Shown: positions 35,988-47,219, counted from the first letter of the stretch. The stretch is DNA of 59,467 nucleotides from Phoronis australis (GCA_002633005.1 NMRA01000468.1:288917-348383); one strand, 5' to 3'. Notes: generated by a model not told the origin, from the sequence alone. Made by a program: numbers and translations.

Positions 35988-36119
35988 TGTAGTGAAGCGT
36001 CATCTATTGCGTTATGAGGTATTGATTAAGCTATCCGATGGAAGATTCTCCACGATTAAAGTAATTGTGTTTTAACAATTAAAATGTTTGAATAGTTTTC
36101 GTTACTACCGCTTACTACA

Positions 36120-37512
36120 TGTGTTACTTGCAGCTGTTTGAATGAAACGGTGATTCTCTTGGTGGCATTTACAGGTGTTACCGTTCAAGATAGTCTTTCA
36201 TGCGGTTTTCGAGTGCATTATATGTATCATATTGTCTTAAAATTAAATGATGGTCGATCAGTTTTTGAAATGCAATGATCCGAAGTAGCGAGATTTTGTC
36301 CTCGGGATATTCAATATTTGAAATACTTTAACATTATCTTTTTCTTAAATTAGTAAGCGCGCTACCTACTCTTGACCAATAAACTGTTGAATCAGCAACA
36401 AATTTGTCTCCAGAATCACACTCTGTTTTCTATTCTGGTGCTTTATTCCTGTCATTGAATCATCCCTGTTGTTTTTCAGATTCTTGATGTGACATCTTCG
36501 AATTTGGATGAACAGTGTGTGGATGCTTGTGCGTATACCATTAGTTTTGAGTTTTCATAAACCATTATTGTGAACTTTAATACGTTTATAAAAATGCCTC
36601 TCAGTGCCTTGCAATGAGCAATGAAAATCTGGATAATTTTATTCAACTTGGTAAGTGAAAACACTTAACATATTTCATAACTTCAGTGTCCGGGCTCTAT
36701 TCTGTCGAAATAGACCTAGAAATTATTGTTGACTTTCCGTTCTACATCAGAGGAGCTCAGGTTCAATGTTTGGTATTCTATGCTTGGGCGTGTTGTGGGT
36801 TTTGCATTCTTGTGTCTAATCCAAACTTCTACCTTGTACGAGCTACAGACGCGAAAGATGGGTTATTTCAAGTCAAAACCTAGGATTTCGAGTTTAGACG
36901 CGAACATTTAGTTTTAATGCATATGCTATCAACTGCATAATATTGTAGTATTACTCAGTCATCTACATAAACTATAATGTACTTGACTCAAGTACAGAAT
37001 AACCGACATTTTTATTGAGTTCGTAAACTATAATTTTGAGTTTGATAGCGAGTTTTCATATTAGGCCTGGGGCCCAGGAGCTCATACCTTAAAGGTATAC
37101 TTAACCCTTTTTCGGTAATTTCAACCAATCCTCTTTATGACACCTGCCCATGCATCACTGACATCGGCCTTCCAAATTAAAGGCAGGAATCAACGAAAGA
37201 CTTATATTCCCTATGCCACAGATTGGACATTATGGTCATTGGTAGGTGGTCTTCTCGCACAGTTGCCATGTAATTCGTCTAAAAGCATAAGTTATACTTC
37301 ACAATTTAGCAGACGTTGAAAGGAGTTTTAAAATTTTCCTCCAAACTGTTGTGGGTTGTCGAGGTTGCACAGCGTTATTGTAATTCAGAGAACTGGACGT
37401 GAAAGTCGATTTTGGTGTCTTTTAATAAGCCAAAACTGGGTTCAGTATCCTTTTAAGTTAAGACGTACCGTTAGTTATCTTGTTGTTGAATTGCAATTTG
37501 TTTCACTCCCAG
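36120..37512. other. non-repeat intron/intergenic region, weak exon candidates only
   Basis: Two splice-like sites stand out: acceptor TGTTGTTTTTCAG (36480) leading into a 26-codon frame, and a perfect donor GTAAGT at 36651 after ATGAGCAATGAAAATCTGGA. The latter could be a 5' exon (MSNENLDNFIQL, ending in phase 1) of a separate protease gene. Neither has domain support. Confidence 0.25.
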
Positions 37513-37566
37513 GTATTCAAAAACTTGCGTTATCCAAATGTCGTTGAAATTTTTCCTAATGAAATG
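37513..37566 (+). CDS. candidate small phase 0-0 exon
   Basis: 54 bp between a good acceptor (TTGTTTCACTCCCAG) and donor GTAAAT (37567). In phase 0 it encodes VFKNLRYPNVVEIFPNEM. It could join the phase-0 end of the UPA exon (24807) to the phase-0 start of the exon at 39694. Support is splice sites and phase only. Confidence 0.3.
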
Positions 37567-37689
37567 GTAAATCATTCGGCGATGAATTATTTGTACGGTG
37601 GTAGAGATATCATCGCTATTTTAAATAAATGAATGTTTACATTTACCTTGTTCTCCTAGGGGTAAAAAAATCATATCTAAGTGAGAAAG

Positions 37690-38060
37690 AATCCGCCAGG
37701 ATGGAAACTTGATTCCTGTCTGGTGTAAATAAATTAAACTCGGTTGGAAATAATTTCAACCCTAGTGTGAAAAAGTGTCTCCAAAATGGGAAGAGTTTAC
37801 ACCTAGGTGAGAATGAATTGACCGGAAATATTTTCTATGCTGGTGTAAATAATTTCGAACAAGGTGGAAAAGATTCCATAAGGTGATATGTATTTCCACC
37901 CAGGCGCATGTTGTTTCAACATACATGTAGTCGTAAATAGTCAACACAAGGGGGGAAATCATTTGCACTCTGGTGACAACATATTCCACCTAGTATGTGG
38001 ATGTATTTTCCACCCTGGTGAAATTGTTTCAACCCAGGTGCAAACCTGTTCTCACCATAC
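37690..38060. repeat. degenerate ~20-bp array with palindromic CACCYNGGTG core
   Basis: About 15 divergent units alternate a core like CCACCCTGGTG, ACACCTAGGTG or CAACCCAGGTG with 8-10 A/T-rich bases (AAATTGTTT, TAAATAATTT). The core is a near-palindrome. A second, shorter patch is at 39385-39545. This is an old decayed minisatellite or a recurrent protein-binding array. Confidence 0.65.
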
Positions 38061-38662
38061 ACGTACTTCATAAGGTTGGAAAACATGACGCACGAACTCT
38101 TAGATATGAATCGACCTTATCCAATAAGAAAGCATAGGTACTGTCAGTCTCGTCCATACAGTTGGGCGTTGGTCGAATCCCTTCCCCCATTAGAAGTTGG
38201 GATAATTTCTCTTAATCAGGGCTGCTAAAGCACACTGGTTGACTGTCAGTAGGTTAGAAATGGCTTCTAGTTCAGCGTTGTTGGTTTCATTCTTTCAGTA
38301 CACTCCCGCAGTACTTTACGGTAAAAATTTGAAACACCGAGTCTTCCAGACGGACAAAAATAGAATCTTGACGATCGAATATGTTGCATGTTCCAGAACA
38401 CACTTATTTCGTCTAATTCAGTTTTCAGCATGTGTATATCGAAAACTACAGCAGTCTTTATGTAAGGTATTTGATGGGCAATTACTACATCAATTCCCAG
38501 TTTCTTGAAATGATAAATCCATGTTGTACAGCGCTTTCTCCAACAAAATTTCTCTGGTTGGTTTTGGAGCGTCCATATAAAAGCACGATGTCTGAATTGT
38601 AGCGCGTGCGTCATTGTTCACATTGCGTAAAGACTGCATTTGCGCAGTGCTTGTTTTTTCAG

Positions 38663-39097
38663 ATCAACAATTTGCTCTCACCACATTCGAAAAGCCACCA
38701 ATTGAATTTGAAAAATATTAGCAAACTACTGATGGGCCGTTGCTTGTTAAGGCTACCTCTAATAATAAAATACTGCGTGAAAAGCTGACAATTCCAACGC
38801 AATTATACAAATCAAACTTCTTCAGTTCATCCCATCGGCTGACATGCCAGAGTTCATTTGGACCTCTGGTACAATATTGCCTTCTTTGGAGACGTCTTTG
38901 TCTTCCTAGTTCGACACCTCCTGCGTGTAGGCGCTTTACACCACTCACGCAATTTCGCAATCACCGATGACTTAGTGCACCTTCTGAAAGATTGGCGTTT
39001 GCAGCTACCAAGTAATGACCATTTCAGAAGATTCTTTGAGTTAGTCGCTGAGTACCTCCACCCTCGGCCAAGTCTCTCTAAAACAAATTTCAACTGA
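38663..39097 (+). pseudogene. coding-like stretch with a stop and a frameshift, unknown family
   Basis: After a good acceptor (CTTGTTTTTTCAG) one frame reads QQFALTTFEKPPIEFEKY, a TAG, then LLVKATSNNKILREKLTIP and onward to about 38880. A second frame continues RNFAITDDLVHLLKDWRLQ, then HFRRFFELVAEYLHPRPS to TGA. Composition and amphipathic helices suggest a real but decayed coding sequence. I recognise no family, and it may be an old retrocopy or element fragment. A minus-strand 115-codon ORF at 38267-38614 is adjacent and also unassigned. Confidence 0.3.
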
Positions 39098-39098
39098 A

Positions 39099-39120
39099 CA
39101 CGATTAATATTTTAATCGTG
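39099..39120. repeat. perfect 9-bp-arm palindrome
   Basis: CACGATTAA - TATT - TTAATCGTG, immediately after the TGA that ends the 38.7-39.1 kb coding-like stretch. It could form a hairpin and marks a possible element or transcript end. Confidence 0.7.
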
Positions 39121-39384
39121 ACAAACACACATTAATTCAATTGTTTCCCTGTACTTGAACCCCAGATGAAAGTAATACATAACCAAATTGTCTCTGTTTA
39201 AATCTCCAAAAAGTAGAGAAGGCGCCTACCCTGTAATTTAATCGCAGATGTGTTGAAAGAAATGACTGCCACAATTGACCTTCTCCTCAAAACAATTAGT
39301 CCAAGCACAACAAATACGAAAATAGGTGCCCAGATAAATTAGATATCGGCCCAGGCTGCAATTTTTAGCCGGTATGAGTAATTT

Positions 39385-39545
39385 ACACATAGGTTAAAAT
39401 AGTTTCTACCCGGGTGCAAACTATTTTCATTTTGGTCAAAATAATTTCCAACCGGGTGGATATTACTTTTCGATAAAACTTTTAAAAACTGACGATGAAA
39501 ATATTTCCACCCAGTTGAATTCATTTTCACATAGGCGTAAATTGT
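39385..39545. repeat. second patch of the ~20-bp palindromic-core array
   Basis: About seven units of the same kind as 37690-38060 (TCTACCCGGGTGCAAACTAT, TCCAACCGGGTGG, TTCCACCCAGTTG). Confidence 0.55.
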
Positions 39546-39693
39546 GAAACAAAAAAAAAACAAAAGTTTATCTATAATGGCTGTGATAATATTTCGGCCA
39601 CCGTGTTATCATGAAGTTTCAATTTATTGTAGAATTGCTTTGTCTTTAAAATAATAACATCTTCTTGCACTCCCACGGTTTGTTTGCCAATAG

Positions 39694-39850
39694 GACATCA
39701 ACATTTTGGGCAAAATTTACTTGACACCTCCAAAAATTAACGGTTACACCCCTGGTGGCGGTGGTGATGGTAGCAGTTTTATTGGTAAAAATATTACAGC
39801 CAGTGTTGATAGTAGTTATACGATAAAAATGGGTAGTCAGTCTGAAATGA
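39694..39850 (+). CDS. Gly-rich linker with RHIM-like motif, 5' part of protease exon
   Basis: After acceptor TGTTTGCCAATAG a phase-0 frame reads DINILGKIYLTPPKINGY, a GGGGDGSS linker, then NITASVDSSYTIKMGSQSEM. The core I-K-M-G-x-x-S-x-M (39823-39849) follows the RHIM pattern (I/V)-Q-(I/V)-G-x-x-N-x-(M/L), with K for Q and S for N. RHIM-type motifs build amyloid signalling filaments in RIPK/ZBP1/IMD-like proteins. The frame ends at TGA (39895), but the protease frame opens at 39851. A one-base difference in the hairpin TGTAGGGG-CA-CCCCTACA (39863-39880) would make 39694-40070 a single exon. The motif match is by eye and short. Confidence 0.4.
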
Positions 39851-39880
39851 GCACTTATATTTGTAGGGGCACCCCTACAG

Positions 39881-40070
39881 TTGATGTTGGCTCGTGACAC
39901 GTGCAGGGATGACATTTCCAAACACTTCTTGGACAAATTGACTAGTGCATTCTCATCTGTAGCAAGGATAACGTGGTCTAATGATTTGTGTGGCACAGGG
40001 TTCCGCGTTGGAACACGCTACCTTATGACTAATTACCACGTGGTTAAGGAGGTGACTGCTGATGTTCCAG
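39881..40070 (+). CDS. trypsin-like serine protease, exon with catalytic His
   Basis: The open frame ends at donor GTAAAT (40071) in phase 1. It encodes SSVARITWSN, then LCGTGFRVGTRYLMTNYHVV, where NYHVV is the catalytic His motif of chymotrypsin-fold proteases of the S1/trypsin_2 type (GTGFxVGxxYLxTNxHV). The frame is open back to 39851. An acceptor-like CCCCTACAG ends at 39880, but continuity with the RHIM-like stretch is more likely. There is no signal peptide or Ile-Val-Gly-Gly activation site, so this looks like a cytosolic HtrA/trypsin_2-like enzyme and not a secreted zymogen. The final G joins GT of exon 46376. Confidence 0.85.
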
Positions 40071-42985
40071 GTAAATCATTCTTGTCAACATAAGCACATG
40101 TAAAAGAATTCTCCCAGACCCTGAGAGCTTGTTGTATCACAGGATGGGGACCTGTATTTCGTAGTTCGATTTGTCATGGGCATGAGAATTAATTACTAAG
40201 AGATTACGCTAAAAAGAATGATTTGCTGTACTTTACCTCGTTTCAGACGCTCATATTGAGAAAGAACTTTGTTCCGTGGAGAATCAGTCACTATTTTAAC
40301 ATGAATTAACGTAGTAAGGATTCTATACTACTTACGCAAGGGGACCTAACTGAATTGTATTTCCAAATTTGCAGTTCAAGAGTTATTTATTGTTTTTCTG
40401 TTCAAATGTTTTTGTGTTTGAGGACAGAAAGAAAGGGAGAAAGGACCATTCACTCAGACAATTACTCCTGACTATTCTCGTCATATTTTCAAAAGCAGTT
40501 GATAACAATAACATGGTGTACAGGCTTTCCCAAACTTATAAGTCAGGTTTACTTTGTGTTTTTCAATTTTATAACAACAGGGATTATGATTTTGAGGTAA
40601 ATTGTTTAAAGGCAAAGATTTTTAATGCTAATTGTTGTTGAGTGCGAGTACATGTAAAATAGAGAGCTATAGTTATGAAAAAGTTTGTCATAGGATAAGT
40701 ATTGGGAGACCTTATAAACTGTAGCAAAACATCAGATCGTTTTTATTTAAAAGAATATATTCGTTTAAGACACTTCATCAAATTAGTTTTATATAAGGCA
40801 AGAAATGCTGAACATGTTTGCAATAATAAATCACATGCTCCAATATGGCCGACGCGATCCAAACAAAGTGACACAAATTTCGCCACAAAACTTGCAATAA
40901 CTTTACAGTGCTTGCGCCGGTTTTGATACTTTTTCGATTTTTACGGAGTAGAATGTACTACTTTTCCGATGATAGCAAAGTACTTTTTCAAAACGAGGAA
41001 AAAATAAAACTGAAAAAAATAGGTTCGACCCATATCGGTTCCTAGGTTCGACCGGCCTACGTAAGGAACTAAATACCAATGCTATTTTAACATACTAAGT
41101 ACGCGTAACATTCCAAAAAAAATCAACGACCACAAACTACAAACTATAAATACACTACATATGCAAACGAATCACGATATATTACTAACAAAACAAAATA
41201 ATGAAAACTTTTCGAGCAAGCCATAGCACATTCAGTTACAAGGAAAAAATGGCGGCGTTCAGGACAAGTTCCTGAACTGATGAGCCGGAAATGTGGGTAC
41301 GGAAATAACCGATGACAACCGGTAATCATACGCTCAGAGAAAAGGGTCAACTACGGTTGAAAAATCGCTTTTGGCAAGAAAGGCGAAAAGAATGTAAATA
41401 AAGGGTGTCGAAAATAAGATTTTATGTAGTAAGTATTTTCGGATACTAGAACCACATGGGCAGTTTGCAACAAGGACTTTAAACACTTTAACAAAATGAT
41501 CTGTGGGAAATGCAAAAGTGAGGGAAGAAATATTTAATTTTTTTTCTCGAAAAAGTTGTAACATGTAATAGTAATTATCAAATTTATCGCACCAGTTTTG
41601 CAAATGGGTTTTTAGTACATACTTTATTGAAATGCACATAAATATTATTGTTATAGCTTATTAGTTTACGTTTGCTCCTGTCATTTTTTGGATTAAAATC
41701 TAAACGATAGTATTGTATTTGAATGTCAAACATTCTATTTATTTCTCGACTTGAGCACCTCTCAAGTTAGTTGTTTTTTTCATCGTCTAGGAAGCCACTA
41801 ACAAATAATAATCCACAGCTATAAACATCTTCATTGAACGAAGATTTGCTATTTGTATTAGTTCTCCATTTTGCCAAATTAAATGATCCTCAATGGTACA
41901 TTTTTTAAAAAAAGGTTTGTTAAGCTGTGCGCTATCACAATTACCTTCCTTATAAAAGTTATATTATATCGCTGTTTTCAGCTTGTTAACTTCAAAATTG
42001 CATGACCATATCAAGTCTCCTCCAAAACTTCCAAGAACGTGTGTAGGAAAAAAGTTCCAAGTCCCTTGCTCGGGATACTGGAGTTTCATAATCCAGTCCG
42101 CTGAAAGGCATTCCTTTACCAAATTAATAATTGTAACTCTTAATTCACCGTCCTAAGATAATACCATGGTAACCCTTTTTACCGTTGGAGATTTCCCCTG
42201 CCCATATGTCCCTTATTTATTTTTTTGCAAAGTCATTTGGCAGGGCAAGGACAGATATCACATGGTTGAGCTTTATTAAACCCATTGTTTTAGTTATAAG
42301 TATTCTACCTTTTTGTAATTAGTTTTCTTGATTTCAAAGTAGCGTGGGTTTCCTTGAGTTTTACTATTTTTTTTCTTCAACGTTCTCCCTTTTCTATCCC
42401 TTTCTTAACTACCAAAATACATACCCAGGGTGATCCGATACTGATATTTCCTTATTCAGATACGATGTTTTACAAACACTTTAAGTAAAAATCAATCTAT
42501 CAGCATACATGTAAACAATGGCATCAATTCATTGACCAAATTTTGTTTTATTCACATATTCAAGGTAAAATCTCAAAAACCCTGTCACAGTTTTGTGAAT
42601 TATTGCTTCGTTTTTATCCAACTTTTATTTTTCCATAAAAACACGAAAAACATTCTTGTTACTTCTCATACAAAAGTGGAACATTTTGCAAACAATTCCT
42701 CATCGAGTTTTGGAGAACATTGCTCAAAGCACAATGTCTAAAAGTTTAAATTAAACCTAATCAACCATTTCCAAGTAACGATGTTCCGACGTTAGCCAAA
42801 CTTGGCCATTTTTCCAGAATGTGACATAATCTTAAAGAACTATAGGTGACTAGATATTTTTAGAAAAGTAGCGGTATTTTCAGCCAGTTAGCTATTCTAT
42901 GGTCTTAAACATATGCATTTGTTCAACTGAACTCAACTATTATTAAAATCTCTTGGTCTGTTTACACCGCCATCTTTTCTATTTA
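40071..42985. other. protease intron, no supported feature
   Basis: AT-rich intron with only chance ORFs. No element recognised until the SINE at about 42990. Confidence 0.5.
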
Positions 42986-42989
42986 CATT

Positions 42990-43165
42990 TTCACGACGTT
43001 TCGGTTGGTCCATTCTCCAGCCATCGTCAGGTGTTCCCGCGAGTACAGATATAGGGTACCCTCATGGTGTGATTTTTTGTCTGAGGCAGGATTTGAACCC
43101 ACTACTTCTGAAACTAAAAATAATTCGCAGAACCGACAAAACTGCTATTTCACCATTAAATACAT
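42990..43165 (-). mobile_element. tRNA-derived SINE
   Basis: A minus-strand B box GGTTCAAATCC (43089-43099), typical of tRNA-derived SINEs, lies next to CGACGTTTCGGTTGGTCCAT (from 42993), a tail-like block. No paired acceptor stem, so it is not a tRNA gene. Confidence 0.5.
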
Positions 43166-43643
43166 TTTCAAAAAGCAAAGTGTTAACTGAAAAGTATTTC
43201 AACGTTATATGAAGGCAAGCAATGAAATATGAAAGTATGTACATTCATGTTAACGTACCCTCTCTCCGTCTATTAGAACTCGGCCATTGAAACCCGCTCG
43301 TGGAACTATTTCCGTGAAAACGATAGCGCTCTCACAATGCGCTATTCAAGACCACCGGCGTTCTCGCGCCACTTCCTGTTTTAATCACCATACTTCAGCC
43401 AGAGCAGATTCGCTTGAAGGGATGTCTTATGGGAAAGTCACCCAGCGAATTAATACGATTATGGAATGTGTAAAAATCATACAGATACCTCTATTGCCAC
43501 AGGTTGTTGGTTCGAGGGGGTCGTGCGTCATGGGTCTTTCAAAATAACACTCCCACAATCCAGTCAAATGGTAATGTGAGTGACTTACCACGCTTGTCAC
43601 TTTAAGAGTGATCCTTTTCAAGGGAACGCCCTTGTATTACCAG

Positions 43644-43865
43644 TTTAGAGGGATTGCCACAGCGATTTTGGAAGAGGCCCAAAGGTTAGCACATTCAAGG
43701 GCCCAAGTTATTGTTAACCCGCCGCTGGTGCTAACTACACCAAGGAAACCGCACAGTGTGACAGAATGCCTGTCTTATCTTCATCGGGAGATACAAACAA
43801 AACCGTTAGAAATGCCCCCACTGACACATTCTCAATTGGCTGACATATTTTCAACAGCCCGTTAG
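43644..43865 (+). CDS. unassigned terminal-exon-like ORF
   Basis: After acceptor CCCTTGTATTACCAG, a phase-0 frame of 73 codons runs to TAG at 43863-43865. It starts FRGIATAILEEAQRLAHSRA, continues VIVNPPLVLTTPRKPH and SYLHREIQTKPLEMPP, and ends SQLADIFSTAR. GC content and codon variety are higher than the surrounding intron, so it looks genuinely coding. I recognise no family. It enters in phase 0, incompatible with the phase-1 end of exon 40070, so it cannot simply be the next protease exon. It may be an alternative end, a relic of another gene or part of a retrocopy. Confidence 0.35.
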   Translation, partial: FRGIATAILEEAQRLAHSRAQVIVNPPLVLTTPRKPHSVTECLSYLHREIQTKPLEMPPLTHSQLADIFSTAR

Positions 43866-44254
43866 TGTCTGGTGGATACGCCGCTTTGGAAACACGAAAT
43901 CTGGGTAGAATTCAACTTTGCTAGACAAGCGAGAGATATCACCGTGTATTTTAAATGGAAACACGTGTTTTGGCTAGATTTTTCTTGCATCTACTGAGCA
44001 CTACAAATGTACCCTCGTAGTAACATCCTGGGGTAGACTGGTGTAGGCTGTGGTAGCCTATAGTTTGGTGGAAACGCCTGTACTCCATCTGTACACGGGT
44101 TGAGACTGCGGGGTACCTGAGCATGCCTTGGATTAGCTACAGTAGAAGTTACGTGGTTGCTTTCCTGCTGATGTTATCTTCATGCATCGTACATTTAACC
44201 AGAAGTTGTTACTTAAAAACCAAAGGCATTTTGGCACCAAATTTCATCATGAGT

Positions 44255-46023
44255 GTGTGACCTATAGATCGTTTAAAACCTTTGATGACTAGGCCTTCAA
44301 ATCGGATCTTGCTCTTGCTCCCTGGTCAGTCATCGATGCCTATGCTGACATTGGTGATGCTCTTGATGCATGATACAAGTTATTTAACAGTATTTTAGAC
44401 GAACATGCTCCATGGAATACTAGACGTGAGAAGAGATTACGTCAGCCTGAATTGTTTAGTGGTGACATTTTTGAAGCTATAAAGCTCAGGGACAGTTTAC
44501 GTAAGTGCGGAAATTATGAGGGCTAAAAATCAGAGCGAAATCGTGTTGTAACAATTATAATTAAAAAGGTTAAGAGTGACTATTACACTTTGCTGATCAG
44601 TAGTGATCTCAAGAATTCCAAAATGTTATGGAAAGTCAACAGAAAAGTTGCTCCTAAGGAAAAATCCTCATTACCTGCCATGACAAAATTCAGATTGCCA
44701 ATAATTTTAACAGTTTTTTACTGACATAGCTAGCAAACTTACTCGTGATCTTAAAGATACACACGCCACTCATAAAGATTTGATTGGCTTTCTTAGTCCA
44801 GAGTTGAAAGTGACATAGGTTATGATATTCCTCTGGTAAATATGGAATTTGTAAACGGTCTTAATCTTAAAAAATGATCTCTCTTTAGTCTGCGAAAACA
44901 CGGTTGACATGTATGCAGATGATACTACTTTGTCTGTTGTGGCAAAGTCGCTGATCGCTTTAAAGGACAGTCTCCAGTCTGATCTGGATATGGTTGCTAC
45001 CTGGTGTACTGATAATAAAATGGTAATTAATGCTGAAAAAACAAAATGTACGAGTATTGCCTCAGAGTAACGGCAAAGTAGAAGTAATCTTGTTATTTCC
45101 AATGTACACCTCAAATTTGTTGACAGTGAAAAGTTATTAGGTGTTACTGTAGACAAGACCCTCAGCTGGTCTAGCCATATAAATGGGACTGTGTCCAAAA
45201 TTAGGCCGCGCCTTGGTCTTCTCCGGCGTATATCACCATTTCTTCCCACAGAAGGGCGCCTGCAATATTTCAGCGCTTGTGTATTCCCTCGGTTAGTTTA
45301 TTGTAGTACAGTGTGGCCAGGATGCAATGGAAAATTAGTTACCTCTTTATTGAAGGCTCAGCAGCAGGCGGCCAGACTTGTTCCAGGTGTGCCTTTTGAC
45401 ACTCTATCAACTCATATGTTCATTAGACTGGGTTGGCTCCCTGTTGACAAATATTTTATTTATAGGCGTTTGTGTATGATGCATAGGTACTTTCACGGTA
45501 CTGTACCGACTTATTTATCTCGTTATCTCGCACTTCTTCGAAATAGCCACCAAATCAGGCCAAGTTTTTGTGCCTCAAACAATTTGGTTTTGTCCAAACA
45601 CAGAACTTCGTTTTATTCTAAGTCCTTCTTTATTCAGACCATCCAACTGTGGAACAATTTGCCTAATAGTCTTAAGGATGCTGACCGTTATGATAATTTC
45701 AGACACCACCTCATCAGTTACCTGTGGTCGTCATAGCTATCCCAACTTTTTGTCTTTCCAATACATATACCATAAACATTTTATTTATTTATTTATTATC
45801 TTTAATTCAATTCGTAAATCCAATTTGTAAATACTATTATATTTAATGTATCTAGTTGTATCTAAATTTAATCTGTTTATCTAACTTAATTTAATTAATC
45901 TAATTTCTTGCTGCAGAGGACCATGCTGGATATTAGCCTTTGGCTAATGCCTATTTTACATTTATTGTATTTTTATCCTCTTTCAATGAAGTTCATTATT
46001 CTTCTTCTTCTTATTATTATTAT
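44255..46023 (+). mobile_element. non-LTR retrotransposon, truncated and internally deleted
   Basis: The 5' part (44262-44700) resembles the endonuclease-RT linker of jockey/CR1-type LINEs (RSFKTFDD, LFNSILDEHAPW, AIKLRDSLRKCGNYEG, KSDYYTLLISS) with stops. The fingers and early palm of RT are missing. It resumes near 44890 with the catalytic MYADDTTLSVVAKS, then LGVTVDKTLSWSSHI and a long 3' frame (45191-45736: RPRLGLLRRIS, VYCSTVWPGC, LGWLPVDKYFIYRRL, QLWNNLP). The 3' end is a (TTATTA)n tail at about 46000-46023. 5' truncated and with at least three nonsense codons, so dead. Same orientation as the host exons. Confidence 0.85.
44890..45736 (+). pseudogene. LINE reverse transcriptase C-terminal remnant
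   Basis: Contains the YADD catalytic box of reverse transcriptase, the thumb and the C-terminal region of a non-LTR retrotransposon ORF2. An in-frame TAA follows the thumb (near 45068). The last 181 codons (45191-45736) are intact to TAG. Confidence 0.8.
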
Positions 46024-46375
46024 AAGTAACGTGACCTGCGTGATAATTCACCATAAATTATTTAATTAGGAATTGAAATATTTATTGATAATCCATGTAA
46101 ATGCATATTTTGCGTATTGGCTACAATTTGCTGCTTAGTTTAGGAATTCAAAACAAACTGTTCAGTTTACTTCCAGCTAGGCCTACATGTACATGGAGGT
46201 ACCCATCTTGTGACCAATCTTGCCTTCGGGCTGCCTGAACTATAATTCCAAATAACGTTCCAAGTGAAAACAGTCATTGCCGTCAAAGCTTGGAAATACC
46301 CAATGGTGTTCATTTTGTATTAATATCAATCTCATCACATTCTTCCAATGCTCATCACTGCTTCCACAACTTTAG

Positions 46376-46689
46376 GTCAAGTTCGACAGCAAAAACGATC
46401 CTGCATGTTCAACTACAACAGAACACCCCGTGACGGTGATGCTAGAAACTTCCAGCAACTTTCATTTGCACCTCACCCCATTGTCGTGTATGACGAGGAA
46501 CTGGATTATGCAATTCTGGAATTAATAGACGACCCAAATAACCCACTGCCAAAGCCATTGGAAAAGTTTAAAAGGCTCAGAGATGCAAACAAGACAATAA
46601 GTTTTGCTGGCCATCCCAAAGGCGAAGCCATGAACGTGCAACTGCAATGTTCAGTGGTTCGCACGTCCGGTCAAGATTTAATGAAATTG
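46376..46689 (+). CDS. trypsin-like serine protease, exon with catalytic Asp
   Basis: A 314-bp exon between acceptor CCACAACTTTAG and donor GTGAGT (46690), entering in phase 1 (matching 40070) and leaving in phase 0. It encodes QQKRSCMFNYNR, then SFAPHPIVVYDEELDYAILE with the catalytic Asp (ELDYAIL), then NKTISFAGHPKGEAMNVQLQ. The spacing from His (NYHVV) to Asp is about 65 residues, normal for the fold. GHPxGE before the Ser exon is typical of trypsin_2/HtrA-like enzymes. Confidence 0.88.
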
Positions 46690-47219
46690 GTGAGTTCGGG
46701 TTGCAAGATATATTTTTACGTTAACAAATTTTGCTTTGGAGTGTGTTTACAATCTGTGGACGGATAGAAAATAAAGTAAACGGTCCAGCAAAAATCCTAA
46801 ATCATGGTACTGGAGTCTTTTGTTGATTCTGCACCTCACTCACTATTATGCCATGGATAGTAAACTCATGGAAAATGTGTCTCTAAGATACCCCAGATTC
46901 TGTGTATTTACTAAGGGTAACATCAAAAACGGCTGTGTACCCCTATTAGAATTGTCCCTTTTATTGTTTCGTGAACCATTCTGTGACATTTTATAAGGAT
47001 ATCATGTCTGTCGTCAGATGTTTGTGACGGCCAAACCATTGAACTTCTTTTATGAGAACACCTTTTCCCGGTAAAATAGACGGTTTACACAGCGACATAA
47101 TTTTGTAAGTAGAAGCACATCTTCGTCGGGCAGGAATGGCAGATTGAAGGACCGCTAACAAGTCTTCACTACAACTGAAGTACGTGGGTAGAGTCAGGGG
47201 AACAAATTAAAGTACATTT

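Larger units (their letters stand above)
26721..36119 (+). mobile_element. Ty3/gypsy LTR retrotransposon, decayed and interrupted by nested elements
   Basis: Two direct repeats begin TGTAGTGAAGCG: 26721-26862 (left LTR) and 35988-36119 (right LTR). The left one is followed at 26863 by TGGTGTCAGGATTC, which fits a primer-binding site for the 3' end of a tRNA-Leu. The right one is preceded by a polypurine tract TGGGGGAGA (35979-35987). Pol remnants lie at 27210-28990. Gag, protease and the catalytic half of reverse transcriptase are missing, so the 5' interior is deleted. About 6.9 kb of Helitron-like DNA (29065-35924) sits between pol and the polypurine tract. No matching target duplication is seen. 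The copy is inactive. Confidence 0.75.

Noticed and set aside
38267-38614. 115-codon minus-strand ORF
   Set aside because: No domain, no splice or promoter evidence. The opposite strand is also open over most of the stretch.
43060-43165. tRNA gene
   Set aside because: Only the B box is good and no cloverleaf closes.
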